DNA from: Saccharomycopsis malanga
Taxonomy: Eukaryota; Ascomycota; Saccharomycetes; Ascoideales; Saccharomycopsidaceae
DNA length: 64,000 nt
Reading direction: 5' to 3'
NCBI GenBank assembly: GCA_004014935.1
Contig: CP025324.1
Coordinates: 2,652,179-2,716,178 of the forward strand
A program made the position numbers and the translations under genes. Below are positions 31,141-42,177 of the stretch, piece by piece. The first letter of the stretch is position 1; the number at the start of each line of letters is the position of its first letter. The notes beneath the pieces are model-generated. The model searched no databases, had not been told where the DNA came from, and worked only from the letters and a program-made list of their open reading frames with translations.

Positions 31141-32130
31141 TCAAAGGACATGTTTAATAGGCTCGTTTGCATTCAAGTAAAGATTGTGCTCTTGAATGTA
31201 CCTTATCACCGAGTTTGGTAGTAGATACTGCACACTCATCCCCCTTCTGATAAACAACCTGACTTTCGTTGAGCTGATATCATTGTAGATGAGCTGTTTG
31301 ATTAATAAAATATTCTTGCGGTGCTCATATAATATATTGTGGCTAAGTAAAAAATTACGAGCGTCACTGCCTGTTCTTTCCACAATCAAACAGCCGTAAG
31401 AACCTAAAATATGATGGAGATCATTTGTAGCCCAGGTGTTTGGTTCACCCATGCTGGTAATCAAGTCTTCTCCAGCAAGTAACATAATTTTCACTCCTTT
31501 TTTAATCTTGCCATCTGCGGACAAAATTCCGCCCTGCTTGACATTGATTTCTTCGTTGAAGTGGTCCAAAACAAGAGCTGTTCTGGTGTATTGCGGTTGA
31601 AGTGATTCCCAAGCATCCACCATGAGCCAATTGCCGGTTCTTTCGCACGCCAACTCACACATTCTCACTCTGTGACATGCTGGGGCAAGTCCATTTTTGT
31701 TGTAGTAATCAGATACCGGCGAATAATAACCTCCAACAACTTCAAATTGGGTCTCTTCTGAGATAACGTCAACTGCCATTTCAAACATTCGTAAGTGCAA
31801 ATAAGTTATAGGAGAGAAGGAGCCACATGCCACAATTACTAATGGGTATTTATCTTTATTTTACAGCTTTTTTTTCAACCGAAATGTTGGAAACAGGTAA
31901 TTCTCAATATTTTGAGCTTGTCGGATTATACCATGAGGTATTTCCTCCAAACTTTTCTTTTCTAAAGTAGAGAAATTTCTCAAGTGATTTGATTTAACAG
32001 TTCTTGGGGCAATATATTTTTTGTTTTCAGCAGCATCTTTTTTTGTTGTACTAGTTTTATTGTGAGAACAACTAAAAGTAGACAAGTCCTCAATGTGGTA
32101 TTGGGATAAACCTACTTGTGGTCTAATCAT
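31141..32130 (-). CDS. NMA1: NMN/NaMN adenylyltransferase, interrupted by one in-frame TAA
   Basis: The product makes NAD+ or its deamido form from NMN/NaMN and ATP. From the ATG at 32128-32130 the frame runs 89 codons to FPTFRLKKKL, then TAA at 31861-31863. It continues in the same frame as NKDKYPLVIVACGSFSP for another 239 codons. Both halves are conserved: EEIPHGIIRQAQ before the stop, and the nucleotide-binding GSFSPITYLHLRMFE and ISSTKVRLFIRR after it. In the S. cerevisiae proteins the same spacing (RLSKKL-LDPNKL-PLVIV) has Leu where the TAA sits, so one TTA-to-TAA change explains the break. No ATG lies between the stop and the catalytic motif. The choices are nonsense allele, sequence error or stop readthrough. 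Start before the stop is inferred. Confidence 0.85.
31861..31863 (-). other. In-frame TAA inside NMA1
   Basis: On the minus strand the codons read AAA AAA AAG CTG TAA AAT AAA GAT. The frame is identical on both sides, so this is a substitution-type stop, not a frameshift, despite the A8 run just before it. Confidence 0.9.
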
Positions 32131-32629
32131 CAGGTTAAAATTGTGAGAGATAAACAATTGTAAAGCAGGACAGAAAATATAAAAATGGTTAAAAAAAAAA
32201 TGAATGTGTTGAGAAAATTACTACATATGCCTCTATCTATCTGAGGATCAAAACTTGTTATAAAATTCATTGAGATAAACTTAACACTATGTCGGAGATT
32301 ACATTATGTTGGGGGTGCAATTGAATTTGAATCGCTGTCCGAAAATCGGGAAAACAATCAACTAGCTTAATAGATTGAGATTTTTACATCTTTATTGTAG
32401 ATTGGTAATGGACATAAACCAATGTGAGGTTGGCAGAAATACGCAGGTACGCACAGAGACATGCATGGGCCAACGTCCTCTTTAGAAGGATTGAAATGCA
32501 AGGAAGACGCAGAAGGATGCACGGAAAAATAAAAGCTTGATAATCTTACCAGCAAAGAAAGAATTTCATACGCGGTGATAAAGCAAAAACAGCCTTGAGG
32601 ACCAAATTGTAAAGTAATCTTCTACCACA
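32131..32629. promoter_or_regulatory. Divergent NMA1 / LtrA-family promoter
   Basis: About 500 bp between the presumed NMA1 start and the LtrA-like start. I recognise no specific regulatory site. Confidence 0.35.
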
Positions 32630-34312
32630 ATGTCCTCAGGTAATGATGCATGGGTCAAGACCCCTGGATTTGATGCAGAAGAAACTTTTGATGAACATTC
32701 ACCGTCGAATAGTTATCAGCAAAACCAGGAAGGACCCTCTTTAAGACAAGAACAGCATGTCGAGGCACAAGAAAATAATATGGCACATGTGCACCCCGAA
32801 CACGATTATATCTTGGGAGACACCGACGACGAGGATGAGTTTGTGAAGCGGTATGGTGATATCAATTTCCAGTATATCCAGAAGCCTAGCAATGCATTAT
32901 GGTTTGTAAAGCCGCATGCTCTCAATTACTTTAAAGACGGTGTGCTTTACAGAACAAAAGGCGAGAGAACAAGTGGAAAAACAGAATTGTTTTTGGATTT
33001 GTTGTATGTGGGCATTGTTGCCAACTTGGCTTCAGATGCTACTGAGCATGCCTCTGCTGCTAGCTTTTTGAAATACATGTTGTTGTTCATTCCTACCTGG
33101 ACAGTCTGGAGCGACATTAAGGATTTTATGAACTATTACTACACCGAAGATTTGAGCCAAAGAAGTTACATTTTGTGGATATTGGTGCTTTTGGTGATTT
33201 ATGACAACAATTGCACCCATGTTTTGGAAGGAAGGGGTGAAGCAGCTTTCACAATTGTTCCTTACATATTATGTAGACTCAGTTTATCGATAAGTTTACT
33301 TGTTTATTCAATATGGATTCCAGAACACCGTCCGCAAATGAGAATCTATGGAGCAGCCATCATATTTACTTGCTGCCTCTGGATTCCTGTGATTTTCATT
33401 CCAACTAGAGCCAAGATTGGTCTTTCAATTGCTGTTATGTTCTTAGAGCATGCTCTTTTCTCATTAATCTACCATCCTTGGTTCAAGCGGAAGCTCAAGT
33501 TGACTAGCAGCACCGCGTTGAACATAGAACATGAAGTAGAAAGATTTGGTGCATTTGTCATTATTGCCATTGGCGAGTTTCTCTACAAAACAGTCGCAGG
33601 TGACCCAATTGGCCCTGGATTCCACAACAAGTTGGCCAGGGGCATATGTTGTTTGATCATCTCTTATACTTTCCTTTGGCTTTACTTCAACAACGGCACG
33701 TCCACAAGAGCCACACATCCACTCAGAAGAAGTGGTATCACTGCAATTTTATGGATCTATTCTCATGTGCCATTGATTTCTGGTTTGATTTTGGCAGCAG
33801 ATGCAGCTGGAGAGTGGATTTCGATGTCAAATGAGTCCACTGTAAAACATCCTGAACAACATGAAGAATCTTCAATGGAAAAAGTTGTCGGCATAATCTT
33901 CAGAAGAGCAGCCGAGGCAGCAACTGCTGCTGCGGAAGAAAGCTCTGAATCAGCTTCTTCAGAGTCCGAGGAGCCTTCAATGTATGCTCTTTCGTTTTTC
34001 TTCACTGGTGGAATTTGCGTTTCTTTGTTCAGTTTGGCCTTGATGGGTTTTTTAGAAAAATCTAGAGATCCTGTGAACACACACATTGTCTCAAAATTTT
34101 ATAGAATCTTTCCTAGAATTCCAGCAGGCATAATCATTTTATGTATGAGTTTTGCAGAGATGCACACGACAAAGCTCTTGGGCTTTACTACCATGATTTT
34201 CTCCTTGCTTTGGTTATGGGAAACTATCACCATGACACCCAGAAACGCCTTGCCTCCTATTTTTGGTGGTTGTGCAAAAATAGAGCCTTCTAAAGAAATT
34301 GAACGGTTTTAG
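32630..34312 (+). CDS. LtrA-family multi-pass membrane protein
   Basis: A 560-residue protein. A hydrophilic, acidic N-terminal ~110 residues (including GDTDDEDEFVKRYGD) precede the LtrA (low temperature requirement A) domain. The signature ELFLDLLYVGIVANLA follows at ~123, and ERFGAFVIIAIGE later, both typical of the family. I count roughly nine to ten hydrophobic segments, interrupted by an E/S/A-rich cytosolic loop (AAEAATAAAEESSESASS). LtrA proteins are widespread in bacteria and fungi; molecular function is unknown. The fungal branch may have come from bacteria, but nothing in base or codon use here marks recent transfer. It is followed by a long ATT microsatellite. Confidence 0.88.
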   Translation: MSSGNDAWVKTPGFDAEETFDEHSPSNSYQQNQEGPSLRQEQHVEAQENNMAHVHPEHDYILGDTDDEDEFVKRYGDINFQYIQKPSNALWFVKPHALNYFKDGVLYRTKGERTSGKTELFLDLLYVGIVANLASDATEHASAASFLKYMLLFIPTWTVWSDIKDFMNYYYTEDLSQRSYILWILVLLVIYDNNCTHVLEGRGEAAFTIVPYILCRLSLSISLLVYSIWIPEHRPQMRIYGAAIIFTCCLWIPVIFIPTRAKIGLSIAVMFLEHALFSLIYHPWFKRKLKLTSSTALNIEHEVERFGAFVIIAIGEFLYKTVAGDPIGPGFHNKLARGICCLIISYTFLWLYFNNGTSTRATHPLRRSGITAILWIYSHVPLISGLILAADAAGEWISMSNESTVKHPEQHEESSMEKVVGIIFRRAAEAATAAAEESSESASSESEEPSMYALSFFFTGGICVSLFSLALMGFLEKSRDPVNTHIVSKFYRIFPRIPAGIIILCMSFAEMHTTKLLGFTTMIFSLLWLWETITMTPRNALPPIFGGCAKIEPSKEIERF

Positions 34313-35547
<1,235 letters not shown>

Positions 35548-38500
35548 ATGTCGGATTTCAATAAAAACTATATCGTTTCCAACTCCTCTATAGGAAAGGA
35601 TGATGAAAACCAGTCCACTGTTTATGATGCTGCTGAAGACAGGGTGAAGTTCGATGGTGATGTTTTGAAGAACCAGAACTCTGACACTTACAAAAACAAA
35701 TCTAGGAGAAGATTGTCTTTCCACAACCAAGATGGCAGAGAAAGTGTCTTTTCTCTCAGAGAAAGAGTTGAACCTGGTATGGTGTTGCCTACTGTTTTTA
35801 GAACAGTCTCTCACGGGGTTGAAAACGAGCTTCAAAATGAGAATAAAAACGACCCTCCTCAAGATAAAGGTTATTCTCACGTCACTTTCCATGTTGAAGA
35901 ACCATCAGAAATTGCCAAGGCCTTGAACAGTAATCTTGAAACCGGATTGCCTCAAGCTGTCTACATTTCAACCCTCAAGAAATTTGGGTCAAATCAACAG
36001 TCAAAACCACCAAAAGGGTTATTCAAAAAAATCTTTATGTATTTTTTCGGAGGATTTGGTGCTTTGTTGCTAGGAGGCGGTATTCTTTGTATTGTTTGCT
36101 GGAAACCTTTGGGTGAACCTGCTCCTGCAGTTGCCAATTTGATCTTAGGTATTATCTTGTTGGTTATTTTTGTCTTGCAAGCCATGTTCAACTTTTTCCA
36201 GGACTTTTCCAGTTCTAGAGTGATGGATTCCATTCATAACATGATACCATCCCAAACCACTGTTATCCGTGATGGTGCTCTATTGCAAATCAACGCCAAA
36301 GATTTAGTCCCTGGTGATATCGTCAAATTTTCCACTGGAGAAAAGATTCCTGCTGATTTGAGAATGTTTGAATGCTCGCCTGATTTGGCGTTTGATAGAT
36401 CCATCTTGACAGGTGAATCCTTACCAATTCCAGCAACAACAGTCAAAGCACCTCCAAAGTCAAACTACTTGGAGAGCAGCTGTATTGCCATGCAAGGTAC
36501 GTTCACTGTTAGTGGTTCTGGTAAAGGTATTGTTGTTACCACTGGTGATAACACTATTTTCGGCAATATTGCCAAGATGACCTCTAAACCTAAAAAAGGG
36601 TTAACACCTTTGCAATGGGAGATCTTGCGGTTTGTTTTGTTGACAACCAGTATCATTATCACATTGTCAGTTTTGATTATTATCCTTTGGTTTGCTTGGT
36701 TAAGAAAAGACCACCCTGGTTGGATTAGTGTTTCAGCTCTTATAGTTGATATTGTTTCCGTGGCGGTTGCATTTATTCCTGAAGGATTACCAATTGCTTT
36801 GACTACCTGTTTAATAATTACTGCCAATCAAATGCGAAAAAACAAAATCTTATGCAAAACTCTTTCTGTTGTTGAAACTTTGGGATCTATCAGTGTTCTT
36901 TGTTTTGATAAAACAGGAACAATCACTAAGAACAATATGACAGTGACCAACATTTGCAAGGGTGCTGTTTTATCAAGCGAAGAAGAAGAGAAATCTGCAG
37001 CAGAAGCTTCTGATCCATCAACTAACCATTTTTTAAGCATCGCCACTCTTTGCAATGATACCTTGGTAGCCAAAGATGGATCTTTTAAAGGCAATGCTAC
37101 TGATGTTGCTATATTCAAATTTGCCAACACTATAAAAAGTAAGGAACACTATGAACAGTTTTGGACCACAAAGTTCGAATTAGCATTTAATTCAAAAGAC
37201 AAATATATGGCTAAACTCTTGGATCCAAACGAAAGATTTCAAATCAGTGATGTCACTTGGTCACAAATTGGCATGCCAGTGGAAAGTTATGAAGCTAATG
37301 AAATGTCTTTGTTGATGGTTAAAGGTGCTCCTGATATTTTACTTGAGGCTTGTCAATATGTTTTACAACCAACGGAAAACGGCACCATCAGGGAAGAAAT
37401 GAATCATGAGCTCAAAGCCAAAATACAAGCCATTCAACAGAGATGGTCAAAAGATGGAAAAAGAGTCATCATGTTGGCCTCCAAGACACTTCCAAAAAAA
37501 CTTTTGAACCTTGATGACCGTGTCAAAGCCACTGAACAGTTGAAAGAAATAGCAACAACCGGATTGACATTGGTTGGCCTTGTTGGAATCGAGGATCCGC
37601 CTCGTAAAGGTATTGAAGTTGTCATGGGCAAGTTGAGAAATGCTGGTATCAAAATTGTCATGATCACAGGTGATTTTGAGTTGACTGGTTTGGCCATAGC
37701 TTCTAAAGTTGGTATTGTCACAGGAAATGTTGACGAATTTGAAGACTTGGATACACTGGAGTGTGCGTTAGATGATGATGAATCTGATAAGGACTTGAAC
37801 GATGATTCAGACCCAACAACTATCCATAGAGCAATAAGTTTATCTGGTCCTCAGATAAACCAGTTGACTGAAGAACAATGGCAGAAAGCAATTAGATATG
37901 AAGAATTGGTATTCACTAGAACAACTCCTGAACAGAAGCTTCTTATTATCAAACAGTTTCAGAAATACAAGGCTGTTATTGGTATGACAGGCGATGGTGT
38001 TAATGATTCTCCTTCGTTAAAGCAAGCTGACATTGGTATTTCTCTTATAAATGCATCCGATATTGCAAAGGAAGCCAGTGATTTGATTTTGATGAACGAA
38101 GGAGACTCTGAAGACGAATTATTTAACTCGATCATCGAAGCATTGAAATTCGGTAGGTTGGTGTTTGAAAACTTGAAAAAGACTATTGGTTATTTGCTTC
38201 CTGCTGGCACTTATTCTGAGCTTTGGCCAGTGTTGCTCAATGTCATTTTCGGCATGCCTCAAATGCTTTCTTCATTCTGTATGATTATCATCTGTTGTGT
38301 AACAGATTGTGCTGGTGCTATTATCCTTGCTTATGAAACAAACGAAAGAAATTTGTTGAGTAAAAAACCAAGAAGTATTACCAAAGAGAAATTGGTGGAT
38401 TTCAAGCTTCTATTACATTCTTATTTCACTATTGGAACATTTTATGCTTTCAGCTCCATGTTACTTGCTTTCATCAATTTAACTAGAGCAGGGTTCAAAT

Positions 38501-38889
38501 TTTCTCAGTTTGATCTCAGTTATGGAAGCTATTCTGACTTGCCTAATGTTACTTTTTATATCAACAGATCTTCGTCAATCTATTTTGTTAACTTGGTCAT
38601 TATGCAGTTTTTCAACTTGATGGCAATGAGAACCAGATACTTGAGTATGTTTCAACATTCTCCATTGCAGAACAAACTTCTTTTTCTAGTCATTCCTTTT
38701 GGATTGGCAACTACCTTCATCATCAACTACATTCCAGGCATCCAAAATGCCTTGGGCACCGCACAAGTTCCAGTGGAGTACTATTTCATTTCTGTTGGAT
38801 TTGGTATCATTGTCCTTGCTTATGACGAGTTGAGAAAATGGTGCAATAGAAAATATCCAAAAAGCTTTTTGGCTAGAGTTGCTTGGTGA
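35548..38889 (+). CDS. P-type cation ATPase resembling Na/K-ATPase alpha subunits (fungal ACU-like candidate)
   Basis: A 1113-residue pump. TGES lies at ~288, PEGLP at ~411, the phosphorylated Asp at ~454 (LCFDKTGTITKN), and TGDGVNDSPSLKQADIG at ~814. About ten membrane spans are visible. The stretch MFNFFQDFSSSRVMDSIHNM and VIRDGALLQINAKDLVPGD follow the animal Na/K-ATPase pattern more closely than the fungal Ena sodium exporters or Pmr1 calcium pumps. Fungi have K+/Na+ uptake pumps called ACU ATPases, and this could be one. The N-terminus (~170 residues) is long and hydrophilic. Cation specificity cannot be read from sequence by eye. The class is sure; the subtype is inference. Confidence 0.85.
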   Translation: MSDFNKNYIVSNSSIGKDDENQSTVYDAAEDRVKFDGDVLKNQNSDTYKNKSRRRLSFHNQDGRESVFSLRERVEPGMVLPTVFRTVSHGVENELQNENKNDPPQDKGYSHVTFHVEEPSEIAKALNSNLETGLPQAVYISTLKKFGSNQQSKPPKGLFKKIFMYFFGGFGALLLGGGILCIVCWKPLGEPAPAVANLILGIILLVIFVLQAMFNFFQDFSSSRVMDSIHNMIPSQTTVIRDGALLQINAKDLVPGDIVKFSTGEKIPADLRMFECSPDLAFDRSILTGESLPIPATTVKAPPKSNYLESSCIAMQGTFTVSGSGKGIVVTTGDNTIFGNIAKMTSKPKKGLTPLQWEILRFVLLTTSIIITLSVLIIILWFAWLRKDHPGWISVSALIVDIVSVAVAFIPEGLPIALTTCLIITANQMRKNKILCKTLSVVETLGSISVLCFDKTGTITKNNMTVTNICKGAVLSSEEEEKSAAEASDPSTNHFLSIATLCNDTLVAKDGSFKGNATDVAIFKFANTIKSKEHYEQFWTTKFELAFNSKDKYMAKLLDPNERFQISDVTWSQIGMPVESYEANEMSLLMVKGAPDILLEACQYVLQPTENGTIREEMNHELKAKIQAIQQRWSKDGKRVIMLASKTLPKKLLNLDDRVKATEQLKEIATTGLTLVGLVGIEDPPRKGIEVVMGKLRNAGIKIVMITGDFELTGLAIASKVGIVTGNVDEFEDLDTLECALDDDESDKDLNDDSDPTTIHRAISLSGPQINQLTEEQWQKAIRYEELVFTRTTPEQKLLIIKQFQKYKAVIGMTGDGVNDSPSLKQADIGISLINASDIAKEASDLILMNEGDSEDELFNSIIEALKFGRLVFENLKKTIGYLLPAGTYSELWPVLLNVIFGMPQMLSSFCMIIICCVTDCAGAIILAYETNERNLLSKKPRSITKEKLVDFKLLLHSYFTIGTFYAFSSMLLAFINLTRAGFKFSQFDLSYGSYSDLPNVTFYINRSSSIYFVNLVIMQFFNLMAMRTRYLSMFQHSPLQNKLLFLVIPFGLATTFIINYIPGIQNALGTAQVPVEYYFISVGFGIIVLAYDELRKWCNRKYPKSFLARVAW

Positions 38890-39212
38890 ACCAAATATTT
38901 TTTAATGGTATTTTTGAATACATATTGTATTGTAACTTTCATATTCCCTGTAAATAACAGCTACATTGACTGAAAAAAGTAGAACTCATTCTAACTAATC
39001 GATTCCAGCCGGCTAGGAAAAAACTCTACAGTTTTGAAATTTTTTTTATCTTATCTTAGGGCTATGTGCACTATGTGGGTCAAGATAAACATGAAGACCT
39101 TTTTCTTTATCCGTTACTCTCTTTTTTTTCTGACTGTTTTACTTGATAGTATTTTACAAGTGAGCGTAACAGTAAAGTTTATTATTGTTATCAAGATATG
39201 CTAACGCAACAT
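38890..39212. other. Intergenic, convergent 3' ends of the ATPase gene and KTI12
   Basis: About 320 bp of AT-rich DNA with no feature beyond 3' flanks. Confidence 0.4.
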
Positions 39213-40118
39213 TTAAATATCCTCATTATTTAAACTGTTATTCAAATATTCGACAAAAAGAGGAACGATTCTGTCAATTTCCACAGCCCGCACACGATTT
39301 AGACTGACATATGTTCTTCTTATTCTTTGCAACTGAGCGGTGGAAACGATATTTAAGGGAAGCTCGACGGCCAAGTCTTTGATTCCTTCTTCTCTGTTTC
39401 CTTTTTCTATTACAATACTACCTCCAACAGAACCATTTCCTTGCATTTGTTGGAACTCAACGACCTTTGATATCACCCTTTGGGTTCTTCTGTCAAGTTC
39501 CTGTAGAAAGTTACCGGTATTCGCCTGTTTTGTCACGGTAGCATTATTTGGCTTAAGCTTTTTTGAGGGAGAAACTAGAACCTTCCAAATTTCGTCTATT
39601 GGGATGTCATCATCGTCGAATATTATTGGGATTAGCGGAGTGTCCCAACGGCTTCTATTATCTGGTTCTTCGTATCGCATTTCCAACTGTTTGATCAACT
39701 CTGGGTCCCATTGTTCGGATTCGGGCCGCTTGGCATTTCTTTCAAGTATCACGTCCAATGGTGCTAAAAGTTGAACAACACAATGTGATGTGGATAACGA
39801 TTTCACTTCGCAAAACAATTGGTATCTGAAACCTTTGATGTAGCAAAGAGAATCCAAAATAACAATGTTGGTTCTTGAAAGATCTCTTTTGATGGCAGTC
39901 ATCTGGGCTCCTCTAGCAGATTTTTCGGTTATCGATTCTCTATAGTCATCATGATTAATACCCAAAGATTCGTCAGTATGAAGAATCACATTCATGTTTC
40001 CACCTACAGTTCCATTGGCCGCTGCATCTGCTATCTTTTGTTTGAATGAGTCCACTATTTTCTTGGCCACAGTGGACTTCCCAGACGATGGGAGACCAGT
40101 CAAAACAATCAAAGGCAT
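39213..40118 (-). CDS. KTI12: Kti12, Elongator-associated P-loop ATPase
   Basis: This encodes 301 residues from the ATG at 40116-40118. An upstream in-frame GTG (40139) is unlikely to be used. The P-loop is MPLIVLTGLPSSGKST. DESLGINHDDYR, VILDSLCYIKGFRYQLFCE and RYEEPDNRSRWDTPL are signatures of the Kti12/PSTK family. Kti12 binds Elongator and supports wobble-uridine (mcm5/ncm5) modification of tRNAs. Length is close to the S. cerevisiae protein (313). It is divergent from MTG1 with 169 bp between start codons. Confidence 0.94.
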   Translation of the reverse strand: MPLIVLTGLPSSGKSTVAKKIVDSFKQKIADAAANGTVGGNMNVILHTDESLGINHDDYRESITEKSARGAQMTAIKRDLSRTNIVILDSLCYIKGFRYQLFCEVKSLSTSHCVVQLLAPLDVILERNAKRPESEQWDPELIKQLEMRYEEPDNRSRWDTPLIPIIFDDDDIPIDEIWKVLVSPSKKLKPNNATVTKQANTGNFLQELDRRTQRVISKVVEFQQMQGNGSVGGSIVIEKGNREEGIKDLAVELPLNIVSTAQLQRIRRTYVSLNRVRAVEIDRIVPLFVEYLNNSLNNEDI

Positions 40119-40287
40119 GGTTTTTAGCTCACAGTGCACAATTTGTATATTCAGTGTTAAATATAGTATTATACTTTAAAAGGTGAAAAAAAAATGTAGG
40201 GTAGGTAGGTGCGTTCGATAATAAAGTGTATGAAAATTTTACCAAGGGTGTAATGAAAATATAAACTATACGATAATTTGGGTGCAA

Positions 40288-41430
40288 ATGGCTAGTTTTT
40301 TCCCAAGAATCAAATTTCCTGATTTCAGGATACCTATGGCTGATTTCAAGGGCCACCATGTGAAAGCGTTGACAAGAATAGGACAGCTTGCTCCTCAGAT
40401 AGACTTGGTGTTGGAGATCAGAGACGCTCGAGCCCCGATCAGTACTAGAAATGTTCTTTTTGACCGGGCTCTTCACGGAATACCCAAGATCATTTTATAC
40501 TCGAAGAAAGACTCGACTGCTGTAAGCACGAAATTACTTGATAAATGGCATAAAAATGAAAGTTACATGCTCATTGATTGTCGTAAAAAAAGCGATGCAA
40601 AATATTTGGTTGACATTGCTCTGCAACAATACCATAGTATGCATCCACCTCCTCCATTAGGTTTACGTATGATGATCATTGGAATGCCAAACATGGGCAA
40701 AAGTACTTTGGTCAACTCTCTACGAACTGTGGGCTTAGGCAATATGACAGACAGAATTGGTGGTAACAAGGTGAATCAAAAAGTTGCAAAAACCGGTGGT
40801 ATGCCAGGAGTCACCAGATCTACCAGTGAAATCATCAGAGTGTCGAAAAACCCTAGCATCCTTCTATATGATACCCCTGGTATATCCTTGCCAAAAGTAA
40901 GCGATGGCGAAACCATGATAGCCTTATGTTTGGTGGGCAGCATCAGTCCAACATATATCGATCCTGTGATACAGGCAGACTATTTGCTTTATTTGATGAA
41001 TCTCCAGGAACCATCAGGTAAGCTCTATAACAAATATTTGGACAAGCCTACCAACGATGTAATGAAACTTTTAAAATCTGTAGCAAAGACTATTGGCAAG
41101 GCCAATATAAAAAATAAATTCAGCCAGGGGAAGACCTTTGACGAAGTCGGATCAGCAATTTATTGGGTCGACAAGTGGAGGCAAGGCAAAGAAGGGAAAA
41201 TCATCTTCGATACTAAAGCTATTGGCAGATACAACGAGTTTTTAAAGAGAGTTGTGGATTACCAAGGAATTGAGCTACAGGAAAAAGATCGTGTCAACAA
41301 TTTGGATATTGCCCTCAACAATAACGACCCACAGCTCGACAGTAAGGGAAAACAGCGTCCAAAAACTTATTTTGAACGCCAAATTGAAAAGCAAAATGTG
41401 GTTTTCAACCATAAACGGTGGACTTCTTAG
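40288..41430 (+). CDS. MTG1: Mitochondrial GTPase Mtg1 (circularly permuted, YlqF family)
   Basis: This encodes 380 residues from the ATG at 40288 (a GTG at 40282 is in frame but less likely). The GTPase motifs are in permuted order: G4-like LYSKKDS at ~75, then the P-loop GMPNMGKST at ~137 and G3 DTPG at ~199. The YlqF-type start DFKGHHVKALTRI and DLVLEIRDARAP are intact. The N-terminus has several basic and hydrophobic residues (MASFFPRIKFPDFRIPM), consistent with mitochondrial import. Mtg1 assists late assembly of the mitochondrial large ribosomal subunit. S. cerevisiae Mtg1 is 367 aa. Confidence 0.94.
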   Translation: MASFFPRIKFPDFRIPMADFKGHHVKALTRIGQLAPQIDLVLEIRDARAPISTRNVLFDRALHGIPKIILYSKKDSTAVSTKLLDKWHKNESYMLIDCRKKSDAKYLVDIALQQYHSMHPPPPLGLRMMIIGMPNMGKSTLVNSLRTVGLGNMTDRIGGNKVNQKVAKTGGMPGVTRSTSEIIRVSKNPSILLYDTPGISLPKVSDGETMIALCLVGSISPTYIDPVIQADYLLYLMNLQEPSGKLYNKYLDKPTNDVMKLLKSVAKTIGKANIKNKFSQGKTFDEVGSAIYWVDKWRQGKEGKIIFDTKAIGRYNEFLKRVVDYQGIELQEKDRVNNLDIALNNNDPQLDSKGKQRPKTYFERQIEKQNVVFNHKRWTS

Positions 41431-42177
41431 GAAATTAACGTTCTAGGTAAAGTGTATATAACTGTATAGAAAATGTATTATATTTGATGTGTATAAGAAG
41501 CAAATCAAGGGTGTAATTGAAATCAACTTGCTCCAATACTGTTAAGATTTCATAAAAATTAAAACAGAGTTTTATGTTGTTGGTTTTAGTGTGTAAATTC
41601 AGTGAGTTTTTACCATCATAGCGACCCTGCAGTAGGTTACTATACTGTTGGCACAATATTTTTACTATTTTGAGAGTCGGTATGCTATTCCTATATAAAA
41701 TTTTCAGTCATATAATCTATTCAACTTACGTTATAAAAATAAAAACTCACCTAGAATCATTACCTGTTTTACACTGGCATTGACAGTTTTTATCTCTATC
41801 AAGCCCTGAATTGATTTACAAATACATCTTTTTACCACTGCTCTACTATACAAATAATTCCCAACTCCGAAGAATTCATTCTTGCGCATTGTTCCTCAAA
41901 ACATTGTCTAAAGTAATCCAACTGTCTTCCTCATTGAAAAGATCGACGGCAACCCTGAACGCCGTTTTTTTTCGTAGTGTATAGATCACATGCTCACACC
42001 AAAATCTGAAAGAGGAAAAATAAAAAAAAATTGTTACTAAATTGCTGTCCACAGCGCTCAGTAAACATATATGATCTTAGAAAGTCTCGATTCAGGAACC
42101 TCTAAATCATTGAATTTGACTGGAATATACATTTAGGAAGCAACAATAACTACAATTTGAATATAAAAATATCAACA
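41431..42177. promoter_or_regulatory. Intergenic, MTG1 3' flank and SVF1 promoter
   Basis: About 750 bp; the right part is the SVF1 upstream region with an A-rich leader. No other gene seen. Confidence 0.4.

Noticed and set aside
31861-31880. Programmed frameshift at the A8 run in NMA1
   Set aside because: The reading frame is the same on both sides of the stop, so a shift would destroy, not restore, the conserved sequence.
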